From: SZUA-426 sp041666155
GTDB lineage: Bacteria > Spirochaetota > Spirochaetia > Treponematales > Breznakiellaceae
NCBI GenBank assembly: GCA_041666155.1
Contig: JBAYHM010000310.1
Span: 1 to 5,445, forward strand
DNA length: 5,445 nt
Direction: 5' to 3'
Below, one piece after another: positions 1 to 5,423 of the stretch; positions within the stretch are counted from its first letter, which is position 1, and each line of letters begins with the position of its first letter. Under the pieces are notes generated by a model that saw only the letters and a program-made list of their open reading frames with translations, ran no database searches and was not told the DNA's origin. The position numbers were made by a program, and so were the translations under genes.

Positions 1-2024
1 CGGCTTTCGTCGCGGCGGCCTACGGGGACAAGTCCTGGGGCATCCGCGCCATCATGATCACGGTGCCGATATCCTGGGCCTTCATGAACGCGAGCAGCGC
101 GGGCTGGTGGAGCTGGGTTGCCGACATCTTCCCGGAAAAGATGCGCGCGGGTTTCTTCTTAAAAAGGTCCGCGTTGATAAACATCATCAACGTCATCTGG
201 TTCTTTCTAGCAGGCATGTGCCTGGACCTGTTTGAAGGACCAGGACGGTTTTGGGTCTACGGCGCGATTTTCTCCATCGGCGCATTGACCGGCATTGTTG
301 ACATCATCCTGAATATCTTCATTCCCGAACCGTTGCCGGCTACCCAGCCGACCTTCCATCCGACCGATGCCCTGGAACCGCTCAAAAATCGCAATTTCGT
401 ACATTTTTCAATTTCCGCTGGCATCGTCCTGTTCTCCATCAATCTGGCGACTCCTTTCCAGTCACCTTTTGTCGTGGACCCGCGGAGAGTCGGCGCGCCG
501 ATCACGTGGTTGGGGATCATGTACGCCATCTCCCAACTGACCTGGGTACTGACGGCGCCTTTCTGGGGCACGGTGATGGATAAATGGGGACGCAAACCCG
601 TGGTAACCCTCGGCTGCTTCTACGCCCTCAGCTGGGTGGGCTTCTTCTTCCTCACCCCGCGCACGTACATTTATATTCTGCCGCTCATATCGCTGGGAAT
701 CGGACTCCTCTCCCCGGCATTCACTGAAGGCGTCAACCAAATGATGCTTTCGCTTACCCCCGAAAAAAACCGCATTTCTTTTGTTGCTTGGTATCTAGCG
801 ATTTCGGGCGTCGTTTCCGCGGGCGGGCCGATTTTCGGCGGTATCCTCTTCGACGCGCTCGCGGGGTTCAGCCTCCGCGTCGGCCCCTTCGAATTCGTCG
901 ACTTCCACGCGGTTCAGCTTCTGGCGATTCTTATGGTCATCGTCTCGGCTTTCATCATGTCGCGCGTGAAGGAAGGGAAGGAGCGTCCTATTTCTTTCGT
1001 GGTCAGCCGCATCGCGAATCCGGGAATCATCCGGACCTATGCGTTAATGGAGGATCTTGCTTCTTCCGTAGACCCGGAAAAAGCCGAATCAGCGCTCCGA
1101 GCGATCGATCCGGACACCGGGGACCTGGCTATAGAGGAAATCCTCGCGCGCTTGGACGACCCATATCCGGAAATCAGGGAAGAAGCCGCGCGGGCGCTTG
1201 GACGGATCGCTTCCCCGCTGGCAGTGGACGCGCTCTCTACCCGTCTGAGAGACCCTTCATCATCCATTCGCGTTGCCGCGGCCCGGGCGCTCGGTAAAAT
1301 CGGAGACAAACGGGCGGTGGAACCGCTCGCGGCGACGCTACGCGAAGCCGCTTCGGAAGAGTTGCAGGACGCGTGCGTTCAAGCGCTCGGAACCATAGGC
1401 GGCGATCGCTCGATAAAAGAAGTACTGGCACTCTACCGCGCCGACGTCCCGGAGAACGTACGCGCGAGCGCGGGCACGGCGGCCAGCCGACTCGGCTTGT
1501 TTGAGGCCGCATGGGAATTGTATCCACGCTTATGCGAGTCGACCAATCCTGTCCTGCGCAGGCAGTACGCGATAGCGCTCGACAACCTTTTGGGCAATCG
1601 GGAAGAATTCTATCGCTTGATAGGCGGTTCGGTATCCGGGACGGCTACACGCATAGCCAGGTTATTCACGAGTGTTGAGGAAAACGTCGCTAAAGCGACA
1701 ATGAAATTGGGTGAAAATCCGAAATCGATTAGAACCGAAATCCGCCGGAGCGCAGACCTTCTCAATTCCGGACACGAAGAAGAAGCTCTTTTACTCATCC
1801 TCTCTTATGCTGAACGCGTTTTGGAAAGCATTTTTGGACAGTCCCCCACGAAAGAGGGTTTCGTCGAACTCGCCTTCCGCACCGAGCAAACTTTGGGAAC
1901 CTTCGCGTGGCTACTCATCGAAACGCGCAGGCGACTGGAGCTAGGCTTCCCGAAGACCGAGGGAGGCCGTGATTCTCAGAGACTTATCGCTTTGCTGTTG
2001 GCGCATTTCCTGGCGAATCACTAA
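1..2024 (+). CDS. MFS transporter fused to cytoplasmic HEAT repeats (5' partial)
   Basis: The reading frame is open from the first complete codon (position 3), so the gene starts before the window and the ATG at 54 is internal. Counting that Met as residue 1, hydrophobic segments lie at about 1-22, 42-60, 66-91, 115-135, 150-176, 182-200, 205-232, 241-268 and 284-305. These fit TM4 to TM12 of a 12-helix major facilitator, with TM1-3 missing upstream. The loop after TM8 carries the MFS motif A repeat (GTVMDKWGRK, 172-181), and the TM4-5 loop has the usual basic PEKMRAGFF pattern. After TM12 the protein continues for about 350 residues: four HEAT-like repeats (about 357-481), then a helical domain I do not recognise (about 482-656). 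Transport of a small solute across the inner membrane is expected from the family; the substrate is unknown. The HEAT tail should lie in the cytoplasm and may bind a protein partner (inference). It is certain that this is one uninterrupted frame ending in TAA at 2022-2024. Confidence 0.9.
   Translation, partial: AFVAAAYGDKSWGIRAIMITVPISWAFMNASSAGWWSWVADIFPEKMRAGFFLKRSALINIINVIWFFLAGMCLDLFEGPGRFWVYGAIFSIGALTGIVDIILNIFIPEPLPATQPTFHPTDALEPLKNRNFVHFSISAGIVLFSINLATPFQSPFVVDPRRVGAPITWLGIMYAISQLTWVLTAPFWGTVMDKWGRKPVVTLGCFYALSWVGFFFLTPRTYIYILPLISLGIGLLSPAFTEGVNQMMLSLTPEKNRISFVAWYLAISGVVSAGGPIFGGILFDALAGFSLRVGPFEFVDFHAVQLLAILMVIVSAFIMSRVKEGKERPISFVVSRIANPGIIRTYALMEDLASSVDPEKAESALRAIDPDTGDLAIEEILARLDDPYPEIREEAARALGRIASPLAVDALSTRLRDPSSSIRVAAARALGKIGDKRAVEPLAATLREAASEELQDACVQALGTIGGDRSIKEVLALYRADVPENVRASAGTAASRLGLFEAAWELYPRLCESTNPVLRRQYAIALDNLLGNREEFYRLIGGSVSGTATRIARLFTSVEENVAKATMKLGENPKSIRTEIRRSADLLNSGHEEEALLLILSYAERVLESIFGQSPTKEGFVELAFRTEQTLGTFAWLLIETRRRLELGFPKTEGGRDSQRLIALLLAHFLANH
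1122..1496 (+). other. HEAT-like repeat array within the MFS fusion protein
   Basis: Four units of about 30 residues each follow the HEAT_2 / PBS-lyase-type pattern. Each has a first helix ending in a Leu-rich stretch, an Asp/Pro turn, then a second helix rich in Ala with the signature A-x-x-A-L-G-x-I. Clear examples are REEAARALGRIASPLA and RVAAARALGKIGDKRA. The third unit (QDACVQALGTIGGDRS) is well kept; the fourth (RASAGTAASRLG) is degenerate. A further, weaker helical unit may precede the array right after TM12. Such arrays usually serve as protein-binding scaffolds; the partner here is unknown. Confidence 0.85.
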
Positions 2025-2044
2025 AAACCTAATGGGGTTTTCTC

Positions 2045-2073
2045 TTGACGAGGGCATGGAATGCCCACATACT
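2045..2073 (+). promoter_or_regulatory. Sigma70-type promoter of the sensor/mini-MCP gene
   Basis: TTGACG at 2045-2050 matches the -35 consensus at five of six bases. CATACT at 2068-2073 matches the -10 consensus at four of six, and the spacer is exactly 17 bases. Transcription would start near 2080, leaving a leader of only about 15 bases before the TTG start at 2095. The boxes lie in the 70-base gap after the MFS gene, so the downstream gene can be expressed independently of it. Confidence 0.6.
2052..2066. promoter_or_regulatory. Inverted repeat in the promoter spacer, candidate operator
   Basis: GGGCAT-GGA-ATGCCC is a perfect 6-base inverted repeat with a 3-base centre. It sits entirely between the -35 and -10 boxes of the promoter at 2045-2073. 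A dimeric regulator bound here would block RNA polymerase, so it is a plausible operator. It could also be a small hairpin, but it has no following T-run and so does not look like a terminator. No regulator gene is present in the window. Confidence 0.4.
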
Positions 2074-2079
2074 GCAAGT

Positions 2080-2083
2080 GGAG
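2080..2083 (+). promoter_or_regulatory. Ribosome binding site for the TTG-started gene
   Basis: GGAG (in the context GTGGAGA) lies 11 bases before the TTG at 2095, a slightly long but acceptable spacing. It supports this TTG as the start. It would lie almost at the 5' end of the mRNA if the predicted promoter is right. Confidence 0.5.
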
Positions 2084-2094
2084 ATTTTTGAGCT

Positions 2095-2664
2095 TTGAGT
2101 AAAAACTACCAGCTTACAAAACAACTCGCAACACGCATTGTCGCTGATATTAAAACCGCGGCGAACGCCGACGCGAACGTTATCGGTGAAAACGGCCTTA
2201 TTCTCGCCTCTTTTGACGCGAGCCGTGTCGGCACCATTCATGAAGGCGGAAAACGCATCATGAACGGAGAGGTCGATGAAATCGCGATCTCCATCGATAT
2301 GGCCGCAACGATGCAGGGTACGCGGCCGGGATACAACGGAATCGTAAAAATCGATGGTCAACGCGTGGCGGTAATCGGCATCCGAGGCGACCCGGAGACG
2401 GTAAAACCTATTCAGAAGTTGGCTGAATTGACGCTTCGGGAAGAACTTCGCCGGGAATCGGAAATCCGCCATGAGCGGGAAATAGTCCGCTCAATGGAGG
2501 AGAAAATCATGGATATCGCGGAGCGGATGAAGGTGCTGGCACTCAACGGGTCAATCCAAGCCGCGAAAATCGGCGAGCGCGGTCAATCGTTTAAAATCGT
2601 GGTCGCCGAAATGAGAAAACTAGCCGAACAGATCAACGAAGTCATCACCCACATTAAACTTTAG
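2095..2664 (+). CDS. Sugar diacid recognition domain fused to a miniature chemoreceptor tip
   Basis: The product has 189 residues and is soluble, with no membrane segment or signal peptide. Residues about 8-115 resemble the sugar diacid recognition domain (Diacid_rec) found at the N terminus of the CdaR transcription factors: LATRIV start, GxIxAS strand, RVGTIHEG, a TRPG turn, and VAVIGIRGDPE near the end. Residues about 110-140 are a charged, probably coiled-coil helix. Residues about 138-189 match only the hairpin tip of methyl-accepting chemotaxis proteins (LALNGSIQAAKIGERG, then AEMRKLAEQ). The long methylation helices, HAMP domain and transmembrane parts are absent. The protein is likely a cytoplasmic sensor that binds a small carboxylate-type ligand and signals to CheA/CheW or to larger receptors (inference). 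The TTG start is forced: an in-frame TGA lies at 2089-2091 and the next in-frame ATG (residue 56) falls inside the sensor domain. Chemotaxis partners are not in the window. Confidence 0.82.
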   Translation: MSKNYQLTKQLATRIVADIKTAANADANVIGENGLILASFDASRVGTIHEGGKRIMNGEVDEIAISIDMAATMQGTRPGYNGIVKIDGQRVAVIGIRGDPETVKPIQKLAELTLREELRRESEIRHEREIVRSMEEKIMDIAERMKVLALNGSIQAAKIGERGQSFKIVVAEMRKLAEQINEVITHIKL

Positions 2665-2699
2665 CCGAACTTTCTCGGTAGCCCCACGACGCCCGCTTG

Positions 2700-2708
2700 T
2701 GTTAATAT
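2700..2708 (+). promoter_or_regulatory. Extended -10 element for a probable leaderless transcript
   Basis: TGTTAATAT reads as an extended -10 (TGn followed by TAATAT, four of six consensus bases). It ends six bases before the ATG at 2715, so transcription would start at or next to that A. No convincing -35 box is present at the right distance, which is common for extended -10 promoters. The absence of any Shine-Dalgarno sequence before the ATG supports this reading, but it is a short motif and chance is possible. Confidence 0.4.
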
Positions 2709-2714
2709 CCGGCC

Positions 2715-3344
2715 ATGATCCGCTACGTCCTGTTTGATCTAGACAATACCTTGTATCCGAGCGCCACCGGTTTGGAAGACGACATGGTGCGCCGAATCGG
2801 AGAATACACCGCGAAATACCTCGGAGTAACGAAGGAACGCGCGCTCGAACTCCGGAAAGACCGGATACACCTGTACGGCACCACGCTTGAATGGCTCATG
2901 GCGGAACGCGGCCTAATCGACGTGGATGCGTATTACGCGTACATTCATCCGGATGGTGAAGAGGAAAACCTAAAACCCGATCCCGCGGTGCGTGATTTCA
3001 TCAAAAACCTGCCCGTCCCCGCATCCGTCCTGACGAACGCCCCCAAAGAACACGCCGACAGAGTCTTGAAAAAACTTGAACTTGAAGGCTTGTTCGAGTC
3101 CGTCTATGATATCAGATGGAACAATCTCAAGGGGAAGCCCGCGGAGAGCGCGTTCCGCAGCGTCCTGAAAGCGGTCGGAACGAAACCGGAAGAAACGCTT
3201 TTCGTCGACGACCTCCCGACCTACCTTGAGGGTTTCCTTAAAATAGGGGGGCACGGGGTGCTCATCGACGATTTCGATCGGCATGCCGGTTCGTCCTATC
3301 AGCGGGTCAAATCGATCCCGGAACTCGCCCGCTTCCTACGTTGA
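2715..3344 (+). CDS. HAD-family hydrolase, pyrimidine 5'-nucleotidase-like
   Basis: The 209-residue product has all four HAD motifs. Motif I is DLDNT (nucleophile Asp8, acid/base Asp10), motif II is Thr107 in VLTNAP, motif III is Lys141 in KPAESAF, and motif IV is Asp165-Asp166 in FVDD. The N-terminal stretch FDLDNTLYPSATGL and the cap motif YGTTLEWLM (54-62) are typical of the Sdt1/Phm8-like pyrimidine 5'-nucleotidase group, which dephosphorylates nucleoside monophosphates in the cytoplasm with Mg2+. The exact substrate cannot be read from sequence, and other small phosphate esters are possible. The ATG at 2715 must be the start: an in-frame TAA lies at 2703-2705 and motif I begins at residue 8. 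There is no Shine-Dalgarno sequence. It lies 50 bases after the sensor gene, and its stop codon overlaps the -35 box of the next gene's promoter. Confidence 0.88.
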   Translation: MIRYVLFDLDNTLYPSATGLEDDMVRRIGEYTAKYLGVTKERALELRKDRIHLYGTTLEWLMAERGLIDVDAYYAYIHPDGEEENLKPDPAVRDFIKNLPVPASVLTNAPKEHADRVLKKLELEGLFESVYDIRWNNLKGKPAESAFRSVLKAVGTKPEETLFVDDLPTYLEGFLKIGGHGVLIDDFDRHAGSSYQRVKSIPELARFLR

Positions 3345-3370
3345 CGGCGCTTTTCGCGTCCGTTTATACT
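3341..3370 (+). promoter_or_regulatory. Strong sigma70-type promoter of the acyltransferase gene
   Basis: TTGACG at 3341-3346 (five of six) and TATACT at 3365-3370 (five of six) are separated by 18 bases. The -35 box overlaps the stop codon of the HAD gene. The predicted start near 3377 coincides with the Shine-Dalgarno sequence, giving a leader of about 14 bases. The spacer holds an imperfect inverted repeat (GACG at 3343-3346, CGTC at 3357-3360), which could be a regulator site or a weak hairpin. Confidence 0.65.
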
Positions 3371-3375
3371 CGCCG

Positions 3376-3381
3376 AAGGAG
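3376..3381 (+). promoter_or_regulatory. Shine-Dalgarno sequence fixing the acyltransferase start
   Basis: AAGGAG lies 9 bases before the ATG at 3391. It selects this ATG over the in-frame ATG at 3283, which lies inside the HAD gene, precedes the promoter, and would add 36 residues not expected in the family. Confidence 0.75.
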
Positions 3382-3390
3382 AATCCATCC

Positions 3391-4260
3391 ATGGCTACAA
3401 TACGATCTGCCTACAGCGACCGCGTCAAACAAATGATGGGACGGGTAAAATTAGATATGGTCATCACCGAGCAAAACGTCCGGCAGGAAGCGAATAAGGA
3501 AATTCTACCCTTCTTCGATTCCATGCTGGAAGATTTGCTGCAGCCGGGATCCGGAATTCTCGGCCTGGAACACCTCATTGAGCTTTTTGATAAAGCGAAA
3601 GCGGGCTCCTCCTGCCTGCTTCTTCTGGAGCACTACAGCAACTTCGATCTTCCGGCCTTCAGCTATTTGGTCAGAAAAGCCTCTCCGCGCGGTCAGGAAA
3701 TCGCCGACGCGGTAGTCGCGATCGCCGGCATGAAGCTCAACGAGGAAAATCCCCTCGTCTCGGCCCTGACTTCCGCGTTTTCGCGCATCGTCATCTACCC
3801 CAGCCGATCTCAAAGCAACGTTGATCCGGAAGCAGCGCGCCAAGAATTGATTCGGTCCAACGCCATCAACCGCGCCGCTATGAAGGCCCTCAACGACGTC
3901 AAGAAAGAGGGAAAATTGGTTTTAGTGTTCCCGGCAGGAACCCGTTTCCGGCCCTGGGCGCCGGAAACCAGAAAAGGCGTCCGCGAGATCGACTCCTATA
4001 TCAAAGCCTTCGACTATATGTGCCTGGTTTCAATAAACGGAGAAGTCCTCAAAATCCAAAAAGGCGATATGACCGAGGACCTTCTTGAAAAAGACGTAAT
4101 CCTGATGGAAGCCGGCCCCGTCATTCCGTGCGACGAATTCCGTGACGCGAATAAGAACGCGGTTCCCGAAGATGCCGATAAAAAGCAGGCCGTTGTCGAC
4201 GCGGTCATGTCCCGGCTGGAAGTTATGCACCTGAAAAACGAGAAGCTCCGCCTACAGTAG
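3391..4260 (+). CDS. PlsC/GPAT-type glycerolipid acyltransferase
   Basis: The 289-residue product carries the four blocks of the PlsC-type glycerophosphate acyltransferase family. Block I is HYSNFD with catalytic His81 and Asp86. Block II is IVIYPSRS with Arg139. Block III is VFPAGTR (179-185). Block IV is GPVIP (242-246). These enzymes move a fatty acyl group from acyl-CoA or acyl-ACP to glycerol-3-phosphate or lysophosphatidate in early phospholipid synthesis. There is no clear membrane helix, and a helical N-terminal region of about 75 residues precedes the catalytic core. This resembles soluble or peripheral glycerol-3-phosphate acyltransferases more than the short membrane-anchored PlsC, so a GPAT role is somewhat more likely (inference). 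The usual FPEGTR glutamate is Ala182 here, which is odd. The start at 3391 is set by AAGGAG and by its own promoter; the gene is followed by a 118-base gap. Confidence 0.82.
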   Translation: MATIRSAYSDRVKQMMGRVKLDMVITEQNVRQEANKEILPFFDSMLEDLLQPGSGILGLEHLIELFDKAKAGSSCLLLLEHYSNFDLPAFSYLVRKASPRGQEIADAVVAIAGMKLNEENPLVSALTSAFSRIVIYPSRSQSNVDPEAARQELIRSNAINRAAMKALNDVKKEGKLVLVFPAGTRFRPWAPETRKGVREIDSYIKAFDYMCLVSINGEVLKIQKGDMTEDLLEKDVILMEAGPVIPCDEFRDANKNAVPEDADKKQAVVDAVMSRLEVMHLKNEKLRLQ

Positions 4261-4278
4261 CACGGACCTTGGATTAAA

Positions 4279-4314
4279 CAGGACTTCGCCCTCTCGACTT
4301 CCTTGTCGTTCCTG
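4279..4314. repeat. Nested inverted repeats in the acyltransferase-dehydrogenase gap
   Basis: An outer pair CAGGA (4279-4283) / TCCTG (4310-4314) encloses an inner pair CGAC (4295-4298) / GTCG (4305-4308) with a 6-base loop. It may fold in RNA downstream of the acyltransferase stop. There is no T-run, so it is not a standard intrinsic terminator. The arms are short and could be chance. Confidence 0.25.
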
Positions 4315-4340
4315 CCTCAAGTGACTACTTTTATTCCGTA

Positions 4341-4346
4341 TATGAT
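4341..4346 (+). promoter_or_regulatory. Candidate -10 box of the dehydrogenase gene
   Basis: TATGAT matches the -10 consensus at five of six bases and lies in the AT-rich part of the 118-base gap, about 30 bases before the start codon. No good -35 box is found 16 to 18 bases upstream, so activation by a regulator or another sigma factor is possible. The call is weak on its own. Confidence 0.35.
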
Positions 4347-4363
4347 TATGGGCCATTAATACC

Positions 4364-4370
4364 AAAGGAG
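4364..4370 (+). promoter_or_regulatory. Strong Shine-Dalgarno sequence of the dehydrogenase gene
   Basis: AAAGGAG lies 8 bases before the ATG at 4379, a near-ideal ribosome binding site and the strongest in the window. It fixes the start and suggests high translation. Confidence 0.8.
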
Positions 4371-4378
4371 CCTGGATT

Positions 4379-5413
4379 ATGAAAGCGCTTATGAAAATCG
4401 GAAAAGGACCGGGAAGCGTGGAACTGCGGGACATCCCGGAGCCTACGCCGAAAGCGAACGAAATAAAGGTGAAGATCCACGCCGCCGGCATCTGCGGCAC
4501 AGATCTCCACATCGTTAAAGACGAATACGCGGCTGATTACCCGGTTGTCATGGGGCACGAATACTCAGGCACCGTTGAGGAAGTCGGTGCCGCGGTCAAG
4601 GATTTCAAAAAGGGTGACCGTGTGGTGTCCTTAACCGCGGCCGTTACCTGCGGGCACTGCCGCTACTGCTATTCCGGGCTCCTCATGCTCTGCCCCGAAC
4701 GGAAATCGATAGGGTCGGGTGTTAACGGCGCTTTTGCCGAGTACATGGTGGTGCCCGCACACCTAGCATTTAAAATCCCTGACTCCATATCGATGGAAGA
4801 AGCGGCTCTTTCGGAACCCTTCGCTTGCATCGTGCGGAGCGTCATAGAGATGGCGTCCGTAAAAGCGGGGGACATCGTTCTGGTGTCCGGGCCGGGAACC
4901 ATCGGACTCATCACGCTACAGGTGGCGGTCGCCTCGGGAGCGAAGGTGATCGTAGCCGGAACGACAGCCGACGCGGAACGCATGAAACTGGCGCAGACGC
5001 TTGGCGCCGTTAAAACGATAAACGTAGAGACTCAAGACCTTTTCGCGGAAGCGGCCGCTTACATCGGAGACAAAGAGGGTTTCGACCTCGTCTTCGAGTG
5101 TGCCGGCCACTGGAGATCAGCCGAGAACTGCCTGAAAGCCGTCAAGAAGTCCGGTCAGTACATCCAGATCGGACTTTATGGTAAGAAAGTAGAATTCGAC
5201 CACGACCTGGCGCTCAAAAACGAAGTGCGAATACTCAACAGTTTCGCTCAGGAACGAACGTCTTGGGAACGCGCGTTGCGCTTGTTCAGGCTCGGCATGG
5301 TCAACCTGAAACCGCTGGTGAGCTTCACCTATCCGCTGGAACAGTGGGAAACGGCCTTTGAGAAAGCCTTCAACAAGGAGGGATTCAAGATTCTTTTCAA
5401 GCCGAACAAATGA
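4379..5413 (+). CDS. Zinc-dependent medium-chain alcohol/polyol dehydrogenase
   Basis: The 344-residue product has the full length and order of the zinc-containing MDR family (sorbitol dehydrogenase / threonine dehydrogenase type). Catalytic zinc ligands are Cys39 (GICGTD), His60-Glu61 (GHE) and probably Glu146 (SEPFAC). The structural zinc site has all four cysteines: Cys91, Cys94, Cys97 and Cys105. The Rossmann nucleotide loop is GPGTIG (171-176). The family oxidises an alcohol or polyol to the ketone or aldehyde with NAD(P)+ in the cytoplasm. After the second Rossmann strand the sequence reads VAGTTADAER, with no Asp or Glu at the place that usually selects NAD, so the cofactor is uncertain. 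The substrate is not readable from sequence; a sugar alcohol is likely but threonine or another secondary alcohol is possible. It has its own strong ribosome binding site, and the window ends 32 bases after its TGA. Confidence 0.9.
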   Translation: MKALMKIGKGPGSVELRDIPEPTPKANEIKVKIHAAGICGTDLHIVKDEYAADYPVVMGHEYSGTVEEVGAAVKDFKKGDRVVSLTAAVTCGHCRYCYSGLLMLCPERKSIGSGVNGAFAEYMVVPAHLAFKIPDSISMEEAALSEPFACIVRSVIEMASVKAGDIVLVSGPGTIGLITLQVAVASGAKVIVAGTTADAERMKLAQTLGAVKTINVETQDLFAEAAAYIGDKEGFDLVFECAGHWRSAENCLKAVKKSGQYIQIGLYGKKVEFDHDLALKNEVRILNSFAQERTSWERALRLFRLGMVNLKPLVSFTYPLEQWETAFEKAFNKEGFKILFKPNK

Positions 5414-5423
5414 AGCGCGCTTC
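5412..5423. repeat. Perfect 12-base palindrome at the dehydrogenase stop
   Basis: GAAGCGCGCTTC is self-complementary over all 12 bases and overlaps the last two bases of the TGA stop. A second short hairpin (GCCG/CGGC, 5426-5435) follows at once. No T-run is seen before the window ends, so a terminator cannot be confirmed. It could be a protein site or part of a longer structure that continues outside. Confidence 0.3.

Noticed and set aside
54..56. ATG at 54 as the start of the MFS gene
   Set aside because: The frame is open through the window edge, and TM1-3 would be missing. The residues before it continue a transporter-like sequence, so the gene begins upstream.
788..1297. Long + strand open frame of 169 codons within the MFS-HEAT gene
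   Set aside because: It overlaps the clear transporter frame. Its translation is rich in Arg, Gly and Pro, as expected for an out-of-frame shadow in GC-rich coding sequence.
2024..2041. Possible intrinsic terminator after the MFS gene (AAAACC / GGTTTT)
   Set aside because: The stem is six base pairs with only two G-C pairs, it overlaps the stop codon, and the T-run is short. It is too weak to call.
2029..2472. Minus-strand open frame of 147 codons opposite the sensor gene
   Set aside because: It is antisense to a gene with clear domain matches, resembles no family I know, and has no supporting ribosome binding site that I can see.
2665..2678. Small hairpin CCGA / TCGG after the sensor gene
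   Set aside because: It has only four base pairs and no T-run, so it is expected by chance.
3283..3390. Upstream in-frame ATG at 3283 as the acyltransferase start
   Set aside because: It lies inside the HAD gene with no ribosome binding site, and a strong promoter and AAGGAG sit just before the ATG at 3391.
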